Origin: Pempheris klunzingeri
Taxonomy: Eukaryota > Chordata > Actinopteri > Acropomatiformes > Pempheridae
NCBI RefSeq assembly: GCF_042242105.1
Contig: NC_092031.1
Coordinates: 3,308,175 to 3,372,174 of the forward strand
Direction of reading: 5' to 3'
DNA: 64,000 nt
The translations under genes and the position numbers were made by a program. Shown here piece by piece: positions 23,956 through 36,922 of the stretch (position 1 is its first letter; the number at the start of each line of letters is the position of its first letter). Below the pieces are notes generated by a model. The model searched no databases and was not told the DNA's origin. It saw only the letters and a program-made list of their open reading frames with translations.

Positions 23956-24560
23956 GCTGCTCCAGTCTGCCAGTGAACACAGAAAGACTGACGGTGAAAC
24001 AACATCTCAGGAGTGTGACTGATGACCGCAGGTGCCGTAAGACGACCTGTGCTATGACAGAGAGCAGCACCGGTGTTTTTATTCGCCGCCTGCTTCCTGT
24101 TGTTGTCGGTTTTCTGCTTTTAGCGCATTTGCACTCTCGATTTCCAACTCGATTACGCATCCAGAAACAACTCAAAGACACACTTTCTCAAAGCTGACAA
24201 GATTTAAATGCTCCATTAAAACGCCTCCCTTCCCCAGGAGATGATATTTAATCTGTTTATGCAAACTTTTAAAGGCACTTGGCTTTAAAATTAAGGCATT
24301 AAAATAAAGAAACCGAAAGTAAAAAAAAAAGGCCACACCTAAAACATTATATTGTTTACTTCCAAAGACAGTTGGGTTTTTGCTATAATCTCCTCTAGCA
24401 GAGCTAAAACAGATGAAATGTTGGGATAAACACATTAAACTCACATGATTGCTGTCACAGCCTCGACACTGACGTCCGCTTGTCAGACCAGCCGCTGTGA
24501 TGCCTTCAGGGGCTCCTCAGACTCCCTTGTATCACGAGGCCCGTAAATGCGACACATCAC
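23956..24560 (-). other. calcoco2: calcoco2 5'UTR exons (candidate)
   Basis: Immediately 5' of the calcoco2 ATG the - strand has an acceptor (TTCACTGGCAG|ACTGG, exon edge 23966). Farther upstream a donor ATCAT|GTGAGTTT ends a candidate noncoding exon at 24445, which would extend to about 24560. Inferred from splice signals only. Confidence 0.35.
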
Positions 24561-27119
24561 AAATGAGGGGCGGACTCGGGGCTGTCTGAGGGGCAGGGAC
24601 AGAAAAAAAAATAATAGTAAATAATGATAATGATAAAAAAAAATGTCACCTTTGTACAGAAAGTCGTGATGCATTTAGTTCCAAACCCTGGTTAACATAA
24701 AATGGTTAAAATAGTTAATTATGTGACTCTTGATTACTAAAACTCTGTAAAAACACACTGGTAAATATTAACTATTTAGCATTTATGACTGCCTATGTGG
24801 TGTTTTCTCCACCCTAAAGGACACTTTATCAGGTTTTATTGCACTCTGGGCCACGTCATGATGTTTTAGGTACCATAGGAGCAGCTTTTCTGGATCCAAA
24901 CTGATCCTCTTTAACATTGTTTTAAAACCAATTCATCTTATAGGAACAAATTTTACTTTTTTTATTTATCTAAAATCAGTAATCCTTATTTTAGTTTCTG
25001 CTATTTCCTGCATTGTTGAAAAAAATGCTACACACTTTTTTTTGTGCCTCTTAGACGTTTTTTCTATATTTTCTATGTACTGGCATTTACAAATAAATAA
25101 ATAATAAATAACAAAAATAGGTATTCTCAGTTGGCCCACAGGCGGCATGGATACTTAAAATAATTGTGTTGCTGTTTAAAAAACACAAATCAACATCTAA
25201 TTGATAAAAAGTAAAAAGAAAAGTAGACATGAAGCAGACAATCCCAGCTGGTGTAGGTTCATGTACACTCAAATCGAAGACATGTAGTCTTGTGTCCGAT
25301 TGTCCATAAAAGCATCACACGTTGCATTGTGGGAAACGTAGTTCGCTTTAACAACTCACTCCTTCTTTTCTTCTGCAGCGTGAAATAAAAACACAAGAGG
25401 GAGCCAAACTGTCGTGAAACCGATGCTGTTCTGTAAACCTGCTTTATGAAACTTATTAATCTGTAAATATTGAATATTGGTGAAGTTTAGCCTCAATGTT
25501 ATGTTGGATTTGTTGGTTGGTCAGATTTTAGCACTTTTACTGAAAAGTGAAAAGATTAAAAAGATTTTAGTAGTGAAATACAAACACACTCCAAATCTAA
25601 GAAGGCTGTCCTCCCCTCTCTCTGTTGTTCTCTGCATAAACTAGTAGCATATTGTTAATAAATTATATTTGACACTTCAAAAGAAACAAAAAAATAATAA
25701 ATAATATAAATGTAACCTCTGTACAGTAGTGTTCATGGCCCTCAGTCTCGACAGGTAACAGGATATGTTAGACATAATTTTTTTTAAAGCAACACCTGGA
25801 TTGAAAAATATATTTTTGTACCATTTTACAGCAAGACAACCCTTACAAAAGATTTCTAAATGGGTTGTAATTAGCCGATTAGGTATCAATCAGGTAGTTA
25901 ATATTTTATAAGTAAATAATCTGTTATAACACATTAGATAAAAACCTGCTGCTTGCCAAATAGTGAGCCTGCATTTATTTATTTTTAGTAATTTGTCTTC
26001 TTCATCATCCAGCATATGTTGCTCTCATTTAAACACTGTCACCATCAGAAAGTGACATTTAGCAGATCAAATTATTGCTTATCGACTTATTGACAGTATA
26101 TTTTACCTTAATGATGATACAGTTTACAATAAGACTCTGTGTCATAACTTGTTTCTAATTTATTATATCGTGATTATTCGTGATTTATAAAGTGCTGATG
26201 AAGAACCTGATCGTAAACCCTTAATGAATCCTTTGTGGCCAAATGGCATTAAAATCAAGACGTCTAAAAATGCTCAGTCCCAGGTGATCACAAGAGCAAC
26301 ATTTTGGTTATTTCTACATTTTATCCAGGGTTTTAACCCCATGACAGAATAATATGCACATCTGCTGGACTAAATGACATTTTTTTGGCAGACTGTATTG
26401 AATCCAATAATGGGAGTATTATGAGTGGTCCAATTCTGCATGTGCTCAAATAATCAGTCAGCTTGTTAAATAGTTTCAAAATTAAATCAATCACATCCTC
26501 TCAAAATGCTGCACCCTTGTCCTTGTTACTCCTCACTTGTTTTCCATAATTTGAAACACCAGTTGTGATAAGGGTGTGGCCAGAAAGTGTATAACAGATA
26601 ACAGCTCGTCCTGTGTTTTAGTGTGGATTTATTTGATCAGTAACAGAAATATATTGCAGTCCATGATGATGGTGTCAAAAATTTTCCACCAGATTGTCTG
26701 TTACAACAAACATTTCGGGTAAAATATGTATAAATAATATAAGAAAAATGTGCACTTGTTGTTAAACTAACCAAAGAAGAGGAAAACTTAAAAAACAGGT
26801 TTAATATGTATCCTGTAAAGTCGCAAAACTATAAAATCTATTAAAGTAATGGCATGTCTTGGATGCTGAGGTATGATTCCTAATGCATGATGGGACTATT
26901 TTCTTTGATTTCTGCAATAACATGACAAGCATCGTACATTATTCATATTTTTCATGGCGAGTGTGATCAGAATTTTCTTTACAGAGGTTCACATTTTTAT
27001 TTTACATAAAAATTACCTGCATAAAGTGGAATATATCACCTGGAAACCATCTAAAACTGCAGGCTTCACCCGCAGATGCATCTTTTCTCATTTAGGTGTG
27101 TCTTTTCTCACCGGTGAGC
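24561..27119. other. Intergenic calcoco2-ttll6
   Basis: AT-rich spacer between divergent genes, without a supported coding region. It holds a ZNF143/THAP11-like site (separate entry) and otherwise degraded low-complexity sequence. Confidence 0.45.
25324..25343 (-). promoter_or_regulatory. ZNF143/THAP11-type promoter motif
   Basis: On the - strand the site reads AACTACGTTTCCCACAATGC, close to the ACTACAATTCCCANAATGC family of vertebrate promoter elements. It lies about 0.8 kb upstream of the candidate calcoco2 5' exon and could mark an earlier start for that gene. Unanchored by transcript data. Confidence 0.35.
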
Positions 27120-27475
27120 CAACGACCAATCAGAGACGAGAGTTCCCTCCATCGTCCTTGGCTGTGATTGGCTAAAAGGCGGAGCGGTGACGTTCCATCC
27201 GAAAGGCACGGCGCGTATGGAGTTCATTCATGTTTACATTTGCAGGCTGCGCCTCCGCTGTGTCGTCGCGTCAACAGTATAACAACGACAACAACAACAA
27301 CAACAGCTGCTTTACAGGAGGCCGCTCGGATACTTTTACTGTCCCGGAACCAGAGGACGCACTTTCCTCTGAACGGTAAAGCCACGTTTGCGCCGTTTTT
27401 AGTCGTTTACAAAAAGCCGTTTGTCTGTCGCTAGCTTGCCAGGCAGAACTCAGCATTCCGTTACCATGGCAACAG
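27120..27475 (+). promoter_or_regulatory. ttll6: Probable ttll6 promoter with CCAAT boxes, CRE-like site and RFX X-box
   Basis: A CpG-richer block in an AT-rich surround. GACCAATCAG at about 27122-27131 and an inverted CCAAT (TGATTGGCT) near 27165-27173 form an NF-Y pair about 40 bp apart. GTGACGTTCC follows near 27187. A candidate noncoding exon ends with donor GAACG|GTAAAG at 27375. The perfect X-box GTTACCATGGCAAC is at 27460-27473. The next + gene is ttll6, whose first coding exon lies 5.4 kb downstream; calcoco2 is on the other strand and 3 kb away. Confidence 0.5.
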
Positions 27476-30174
27476 CGCTGTACATATAGTTAGCATATAG
27501 TTAGCAAAAAAGGCTAAAAAGCTGTTAGCTGCGAGGTTTGGCTTGATTTCACCTTAAAGCTGAGATTGCCGATGAACTGTGCCGTTAAAACTGTCGCCTT
27601 TTAAGCATTGCTGATCGGCGAAAATAACATTTAGAGGCGTTTTCGCTGGACTGTATGTATAACTCCTGCATGGTCTCTATGGAGATTCTCAGTCTGATGA
27701 GATAACATGTGGAAATAGCACTCAAGTAGTTAAAAGTAAAAGTATCAACAGTGGAGAAATAGTCCATTACAAGCCTACAGTCAAAAACCTACTTAATTTA
27801 AAAGTGCAGAAATATTATCAGCTGAAGTACATCTAAGGCAGGTACATGGCACCTGTGAGGGTTATATTATCAATATATTATTACACCATTATATTATTGG
27901 ATTGTGCAGTGACTAATGTTCATACTGTTGGTTGGTTGGTAGGTAGGCCTATTTTATAAACTGATGACATGTTTTCTGTGTACAATCTTAAACTGGCAAG
28001 TAAATGGTGACTAATAGCTGCTAAATAAATGTAGTAAAGTGAAGAAGTAAAGTATTTCCAGCTGAAAGGTGGTGGAATAGAAGTATAAAGCAGCATGAAA
28101 TGGAAATACTCAAGTACAAGTAAAGTGTTTGAATGCACTTACAAAGCCTGCAAACTTCACATTTTGTGAGTGGTAGCAGGAAACAGGCTTAATCAGATTT
28201 TGTGACCTGACAATTGATATGTTATTTAGATAATTGGATGTTAACAGTTATGAATATACTGTAAAGGTGACCCTTAGAGATATGGTGACACACCGTGATA
28301 GCAGAAGCATGGCGGCCAGTGGTGTGTAGATTACAGCCTGTACATGCTTGTATGGTGTCCTGTTCTTTTGTCACTGTTTGCCTTTGTAGCCCACACTCCA
28401 GTCAGCGAAATACGCCATCATGATGTTCTCACATCTCTGTGGCTTATTGTTCTGTTTAGACATTAAAATCACAGCCACGGCTGCAGGATTTGATGTATTA
28501 TGTATATTTTATTCTGGTTTCTGTACAGGATTGAAGGTGTGGCCTCTACCTGGTCATGTAATGAATATGGCAGAGCAAATTAGAAACTGGTACACACAAC
28601 TTAATTTAAAAGAATGACAACTGATGGTTTTGTAGAGCAGAATTCAAAAACAAATCTGTACTTATTTAGACACAAAACTAAACAATAAAACAGGTTGGAC
28701 ATTTCCTTATTCAAACACGAACATCGTTTTTTTTATACATAATAGAAAAGAGCTTCTCCCACTTGCTTTTAATATCTCTCCATAAAAATACACTGCTGTC
28801 TCATTAAATTATAATTGCCCTGCTCTGTAATTGTATGAGAGCTCATGTTGCCCATGTAACACTCTCTCACACACACACATACAGTTTAAATACCTTCAAA
28901 TGTACATACTAGAGCCGCACGATTAGTGGGATTGATCATTTTTGCATCATAATATCCATTTTCACTGAAAAAGAGCATTACATTTTGGGGGTCTGTACCA
29001 AACAAACATGTCTTCTTACATCTGGAGATGAAGATATGTTGGCCAGGGCGCCAGATTTGGATGTCACACTTGGCCGTATTGTGATTTCAATAATGTTTTG
29101 AAGTGCTGGATGCTTAGCAGGCGATCTTTAACAGCTCATAAGACAGTCACAAGTGATTTTGAAAGGGTGTAGGATGTCAACTAATGATTAATTCATGCTA
29201 ATTGTCTCTTTTTAAATCAGGAAATTATATCAAGGATGGTCATGCGTAGCTGATCTTCCTCGTCGTTATCAGCCCTGTCTGATTTCTGATAAGGATCTGG
29301 CTGTCATGAGAACTAGGAGGACACGTTAGTCTGCTTTCTGCTCTGGTTTTAATGTCTCCGATGGATTTCAACTTGGCTAAGAAGATAAATGTCCAGCCTG
29401 CTCACTTACACCACACAGATTTAAATTTAACAAGTGGGGGCGGTGAAAAAAAACACTTCTCTTGTTTCAGTGTACAAATATCAGGGATTATCCCTCTCCA
29501 CTTGCTCCCTGCTGAGGTCTCCTCTCTCTCCATCATGTCAAGAGGGATCAGGTGTTTGTCCCCACAGTTTCTAATTGGTCACCAGATCCACCGCTGGACC
29601 TGTTGCTTGAGTGTGTAAGTCAATCTGAACTAAGCCATCCCTGTGATGATACAAATCTGCTCTTTTTTTTTTTTGGTTAAGGCCAGACGGTGCACAAGGT
29701 CGACATGTGGCTCACTGGTTTGTCTACTGAGGAGCGTGGCGGCGTCTTAAAGGGCTCTTGAGGCGAAGATTCGTGTATCAGAGAGGTGTGGAGGCGGACG
29801 GAGGAGGGCGGCGACACTTCCAACACCACTGTCCTCACAAATGTAGACTTAACAGTGCAGGTGAGTGAATGAAGGCTGCTTTGTTGCCAACTGATAAGGT
29901 ACAAATAGCTCAAAACAGTCTGATACAAAAGCACTGCAGAGGTGATTCTAAGATCTTTTTGAGGGCAGACTGAACGTTAGATTCAATTCAACAGCACCAC
30001 AAACACAAAAGTGAAACACCTCTCTAAAGCACTAAAACTAGACATTACAGACTTCATGATGACCTTGATCTTTGTTGTTGTATCAGACTGCATTTGTTTT
30101 AGGAAGGTGTATCCAGGCAAGGTGGTGAGTGTGAGTGTGTTGCATCACTGCAACCAGGTTGGTCGTGATTACTG

Positions 30175-30480
30175 CTGAAAGAATTGGTTGAATAATCGAA
30201 TAGTTAATCAACAGAAAGTAAGCTGAATAATGATATTTCAGGTAATTTGTCTAAAAATAGAGAGAATTTGTGGGCTTCTGCCTCTCAAATGTGTTTCTGT
30301 TTATTATCATTGCAAATTAAATACCTTTGGGTTTTTTTTTGGACTGTTGTCAGACAGAATTAGCAGTTTTTAAACATGACTTTGGGCTCTTGTAATGAGC
30401 ACTTTTTTAATTGCACTAAACAATTGATAATTTAATTAAAGATATATATATATAGAATTGTTCTTTGCAGCCCTGATTGC
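30175..30480 (+). repeat. ATTAATCG-type interspersed repeat copy in presumed ttll6 intron 1
   Basis: Blocks GAATAATCGAATAGTTAATC, GGCTTCTGCCTCTCAAATG and a terminal AACAATTGATAATTTAATTA, TTGCAGCCCTGATTGC. Same family as the copies near 10085, 15535 and 22545. Confidence 0.6.
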
Positions 30481-31391
30481 TAGTGTCTACATATGAAAGT
30501 GTGCTATTCGAAGTAGCAATTCTAATTAGACATTTTTTAGAAGTTTTTTTTTTTAATTGAATTGAAGTTTAACTTAATTAAGCAGACACCATTATCCAAA
30601 ACGACTTAAAATAAGTGCAGTCAACCTCCGTATTAACGAGAGCTGGATGTCTAAAGTTACGAGTGTGTCACCTCCAACAAACAGCTTGTTCTAATGTTTA
30701 GTGCTGCATTCTGCGTGTGCTTTTAAAGGGAATTAGACAATAATAAGCGTTGGCATGGCGTGTCAATGTATATCCTGCATATTAAATGTTGTAGTGACAT
30801 TTTGCAGTTAACGGAGTCACTCATACGTAGTCAAGTCATTGTTCGTTGAGGACAGATAATACAAAGGTGGTATTCAGGCGCCTGTTGTTGTTATTGCACG
30901 CTGAGGGAGAACCTTGGAGAAATCCTCTGTGGGGCTGTAACTGTATCCGGGCTGAGGTCAGCGGGGCGTCTCGGCCCAGTGTAAAGCTCACAGTTCGGGG
31001 CCAGGATTATCCAGATCACTGGATCAGAATACTGTTACCCAGCACCGTAACCTCCCGCTGTGTACCTGGGATGTCCCTCCTTACTGCCACCCCCACACCA
31101 CCTCCCCTCACCAGCACTCTGTCACGATCATTACCAGGAATTAACTTGAACTCACCTTCACCCCACAAGACACCAGATAGGAGGCAGAGGCGAGCAGCTG
31201 AGACGCTGCTGTGACGACTGCTGGACGCTGTGCTCGGGTCAGAGTGCAGACAGACATTAACACAAGAAGAAGAACTTAACTCACCCACGTTTATTCAAAT
31301 AAACTTTAGATTTTTAGCCATAATAACAGCAGGTCGGTCCATCCAGACCAAAATGTCCAATGGATTGTCATTAACTTTATTGCAGACATTC

Positions 31392-31420
31392 ATAGATAGA
31401 TAGATAGATAGATAGATATA
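31392..31420. repeat. (GATA)n microsatellite
   Basis: About six GATA units; a second short (GATA)n tract lies at about 33572-33594, both in ttll6 introns. Confidence 0.9.
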
Positions 31421-32924
31421 TAGTAAAAGTCTTACATGTAAGATTTTGCTTAAATGAAAGTACAAAAGTATCATCAGCAAAATGCACCTTTCAGAGAGTC
31501 GTATTATTGTTCTGTATGTATCATATTAATTTTTTAACACATAGACGGTGTTTTAATGTTGCAGCTGGTGGAGCTGGAGCTCATTTTAACTGCTTTTGGA
31601 TAGTTTAATCTATAGCACAGTATTTTGTTTTTAAACCGATCATATGTTTTGTTTTTAAGATCCAACATTCAAGGATCTTTACTGTCACAGCAGCACACTT
31701 TTCCACACGAGATGGCAGGAAATAAAGAACTCGGGTCCCGGTTATAAGCCAAAGAGAATGAATAAACTGGATAAGCTAGAAAATAAACAAGGGCCCTATA
31801 AAAACAACAGAAGCACCATAAAAACACCATAAAAACAAGCATTTAACAGTGGTAAATAAGCATGTGTGCAAAATGCTGTTTTTAAATGCCGGGTTTTTAA
31901 TTTTTCATCTGAAAAGTAACTAAAGCTGTTAGATGAAAATAGTGAAGTGAAAAATACAATATCTCCTTTTGACATGCTGTGGAGTAGAAGCATAAAAAAC
32001 ATCAAATTGAACTACTCACCAGTAAATAAACTGTTTTAACAGTTAGTACACAATAAGCACATTAATATTAACTGCTTTACTGTAACAGGAAATGACGCGG
32101 TACAGTATGTGCAACGTGAGACGTCAAGCTGTGACTCTGAACGTCCACAAAACCAACTGTGTTCAGTGTTCATGTTGTCTGGTCTGAGTATCCACACTAG
32201 AAAGAAATAGTAGATTATTAGTATGAATTTGGGACACTTCCACATTTCACACTTCACTCAGGATGAACGTCAGTCACATTTTAAAGAGGCTCTTAGCACA
32301 GACACTGGACACTCATGTACGCACAGGTAGTGTTAAACATGATACCAGGATTTAAAATACCAAAGACATTTAGCAAACCTGACGCTGGAAAAATACACAA
32401 CATGAGGACAATTATCATGTTAATTAGTGACGACCAAGAGGGGAATGGTGCAGGTGGACCCTCTACTGTTTGACAGTGTCTGAACATTATGTGATATCAA
32501 CATTGTCTTTTGGTTCCTTTTTGTATCCGTGTTATAAGAAGCAATAATAACGTACAGTTCTGGTTGGTGTTGGAGTTAATCCCCCTCTTGTTACCCGCTA
32601 TTTGCATCCGTCCTGCCACAATAACTCTTGAATGCCGGTGTGCGACAGCGTGCTGACAGCCGGAGCACTCACCTGATGAGAGGAATGGAAACGGAAACAT
32701 GATTCCATGCGCGCACTTACAGCATGTACTTTGTTCTGTTTGATTGAATTTCATTGTGAGGCTCCACGGCGCGTCCCATTAAAAAGATACCATGCAAACC
32801 AGTGTCAAAAATCAAATGGTGTAATTTATCTCTTTTTTTTTTTTTTCCTACACGATCACGTCAGCTTTTTTCCATTTTCTCACAGTCAAACGAGCGCATT
32901 TGTTTGTGTTTGTGCACGTCCAGG

Positions 32925-35900
32925 ATGGGTCTACCCGTGGACAGCCCGGACAGAGAGAATGCTGCACACAAATATGAGCACCAGGGAGAGGGAGAGGGGG
33001 GCGAAAGCCAAACTGAAGCCTGCACCCACACCCCGCCGCCCGTCCACAAGAAGAGGAGAAAAAACAAGAAGAGGTACTTTACTGCTGGATCTCCTCCATT
33101 TAAACCTCTGCAGTTATGTCCCATTGCAGGTGTATTACCTCTGACAGTTTGCTGACGCAGTCCTATGACCTCACACGGAGGCTCGAGGGTTTTTGTTTTC
33201 TCACGTTTCCTCATCGTTTGGGAGAGGAAGACGGGTGTGATGAGGCATTTGTAGGACCTGACAGCAAAGCAGATGTCTGTCCCTCTTTCTGTCTGTCTTC
33301 TCTTCCAGATGACTGTGGATCAACCTCACCAGCTGCAAATATGAAAGTGGTACGTTTGGGCCAAACATGGCTAAATCACAAACTCATAAATGTCTGTAGT
33401 TCTGGTATTCAGTGCAGATATCTATTATTCCTGAGCACCATACTAGTTATTTATATTTTCCAGACATTTTAGTCACTTAGAATGAATTCTTGGAGTGAAA
33501 CAGATGCTGTATTAGAACATGGGAAGCCCTGTCCTCCATATTAACTACATTTCCTGGTTTGTTCTTTCTCTGTAGATAGATAGATAGATAGATAGTCAAA
33601 TATTAATGTGTCCAAAGATTAAAATGATAAATAAAGATAGAAATTAATTATAAAAACCAACACTAATTAAAAGTTTGTTGTGCTAATGTGCAAAGAGTGA
33701 GAATAATTAAGACCTCACTGATGCTCGTGTTGCTGAATGGGATCAAATCCCTGCAGCCAGACTGTAAAAGCTGGTGGTAATCCTGAAACCAGAAGAGTGG
33801 AGGCTGTTAGAGGGGCAGATTAACGCCTGTGTTTTATTGTTAAATGATTAATTTGAATCTGTTGCTCCTAGATACATTTCACAAATAGATTCATCACAGT
33901 AAAACCGCCGCTTGCTTCTTGTTCGTCCCAGTGCGACGTGCCGCTCGTAGATACGGCCTCAGAGAGGCGGCGGAGGGTGAAGACTGGACACTGTTCTGGA
34001 CCGACTGCTCTGTGTCTCTGGACCGTGTTAAGGACATGAAGCGTTACCAGGTATTCCACCAACACGTCCACATTATTGCCATCATCATCATCATCGTAAA
34101 AGACTAATTAAATTGAATTCAATTATATAAATCAAGCAGAAAATTAACTGAGAGGAAGAAGTCATTCTGCTCTGCCAAACTGTAATATCCTTACATGTAA
34201 TATAAATTCTTCTGCTCAATATGCCTACCCAGGAAATAATAGAAAGTGTAGGTTTCCACAGAGATTATAAGATTGGCGTTGGCACGGTATTCATGGCTCA
34301 TAACAGTTTTCCAGCTCAAGTAATCAGTTTGTAATTTAATTGGGTAATTCAGTGCAGAAACGATTCAGCACCATCTATTGTTCTGTGAATTAACAAGGTG
34401 GATCGGTTTATTTTGTCATATCTCACTTAGCCTGTGTACGATCTTACACATAAAGATCCTGTACATGTAGCACCCCGTCCTCGTGTGCTCATACTTCCCC
34501 TCGTGTGTGTCTGTCGTGTCTTTGCAGAAAATAAACCATTTCCCCGGGATGAGTGAAATCTGCCGCAAAGATTTACTGGCAAGAAACATGAACCGCATGC
34601 TCAAGCTTTTCCCCAAAGACTACAACATCTTCCCCCGAACGTGGTGCCTCCCCGCAGAGTCGGTTTTCCACCCTTTACTGTGATTTCACTCTTGTTTTCT
34701 TTTTCCCCACTGCGTCTTTATGCGCTAACATCTGATTCTGCTTTACAGTTACAGCGACTTCCAGGCTTACACCAGGGCCAAAAAAAGCAAGACGTACATC
34801 TGTAAGCCAGATACCGGCTGCCAAGGCAAAGGCATCTTCATCACCAAATCAAGTAAAGACATCCAGCCTGGAGAACATATGATCTGCCAGGTTTACGTCT
34901 CCAAGGTGAGGGTCTGTCAAGCAGCACGCACAGCAGCCGCACAGACACACACACAGACTGAAGTTCACACGGTTCTCTGCCCCCCCGCAGCCTTTCATAA
35001 TCGACGGATACAAGTTTGACTTGCGTATCTACGTGCTCGTGACGTCATGTGACCCATTCAGCATATTCATGTTCAAGGAGGGACTGGCTCGCTTCGCCAC
35101 CACGAAGTACACCGAACCAACACACAGCAATGTGGTAAGAAACGTTAGAGTCTGGTGGTCTTTTTTAAAAGTGTGTGTGAAGTCTCATACATCACACTAA
35201 TGAGCCTCACTGATGCACTGGGTGACATGTTCCCTCATCACCATGAACACACACACTGTCTTCTATTTCAACTCAGTCTCACACACTCCGTCCTGCTGCC
35301 CCAAATACTCGTGGATTAATCCGCAGCTGAAAATAGTCCCCAGCCGGTAGTTTTATGAGCTGTTTCTAAAGATGTCTTCGGCAGAAACCAGTGGGCCTGG
35401 AACTGATATCCAAGTACAGAGAGATTTATCTTTTTTTCACATATTGATAATTTACATTAAGACTTAAGACAACATAGAAACTGTGCAGAAAAGTCCAGCC
35501 CCTCCTCAAACACTACATCAGTTTTTAGTCCTAACGTCGCTCCATCATTGGTCACAGTTCAGCGTCCCTTCTGGAAGCATTCATCTCCCTTCATTAGTGT
35601 GTTGTATGTTCCAGCAGTAAGCTGATCCAGAAAAGGCCTGACAGTAGGAGGAGAGTCTCTAATCCTAATCAATCCTAATGTCTAAATCAAGTCCCAAACA
35701 CACATGAAGATTTTTCTTTGTCTGAAAAAACGTCAAAAACCCAAAGATTTTCATTTTTTACCATATAAGACTAAAAAAAACACAAAATATTCTTATTAGA
35801 GAAGCAGAAACCAGTGAAATGTTTCCAGTTTTGCTATAAAAACTGTACATTTCTCTCTCATATGTGTCTCTGTGCTTGTCTGTCTCACGTCAGGATGATG

Positions 35901-36883
35901 TGTGCATGCATCTCACCAACTACTCCATCAACAAGAACAGTGAGAACTTCGTCCGTGACGAAGACACCGGCAGCAAACGGTAAATATGCGGCCAGTGCTC
36001 GTTATGTCGCCTCACTGATGCTAAAATCTTTTTAATTTATTGGTTATGTTTGTCGTTTCATTTGCCCTCCAGAAAGCTGTCCACCCTGAACAAGCTCCTG
36101 GAGTCCATCAGTTGTAACACAGACAAGATGTGGAGTGACATTGAGGACGTGATCGTAAAGACTCTGATTTCAGCTCATCCCGTCCTCAAACACAACTACC
36201 ACACGTGCTTCCCCAACCACACCACCGGCAGCGCCTGCTTCGAGATCCTGGGCTTCGACGTGCTGCTGGATCACCGGCTCAGACCCTGGGTGCTGGAGGT
36301 GAAACACCGTGGACGCTTCATACTGTAGATTGTTATTGTTGTCAGCTTTGAGTTCTGTTCATCAGCTTGTTCCAGCTCTACATTGGACTTACATCATGTT
36401 TGAAATATTCAAACCCAAAGCTGTATGTTTTTAATGGCTGCATCAGTCACTCTAGAGGAAATATACAGCTTTTCTTGTGCAGGATTTTATACACATTTCC
36501 CTAAAATTCAGCCATCTTTGGTATCTTTTTAAACTCTGCTACAAGTTTTAGGTTTAAAGGGTTAAAATGTCGTCTAAATGTGTCGTGCACGTCCGTCCAG
36601 GTGAATCACTCTCCAAGTTTTACCACCGACTCGCAGCTGGACCGCGAGGTGAAGGACGCGCTGCTGTACGACACCCTGGTTCTCATCAACCTGGGTGCCT
36701 GCGACCGCCGCAAGATCACCAAAGAGGAGAGACGCAGGGTGAAGGACAGGCTGCAGCAAAACAGCACCAGAGAGGCCAGGTAGGGCTCTGACAGATGCAA
36801 ATGGTGTGTGATTGTTTTTTTTCCCCCAAGGTCATACACCCGTTCCTGTATGGCTCCTGCAGACGTGTGCAGGTGACTGTTAC

Positions 36884-36922
<39 letters not shown>

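Noticed and set aside
33309-33315. TGA in ttll6 as a selenocysteine codon
   Set aside because: The position is not a redox site and is not conserved as Cys; skipping three bases restores the family sequence more simply.
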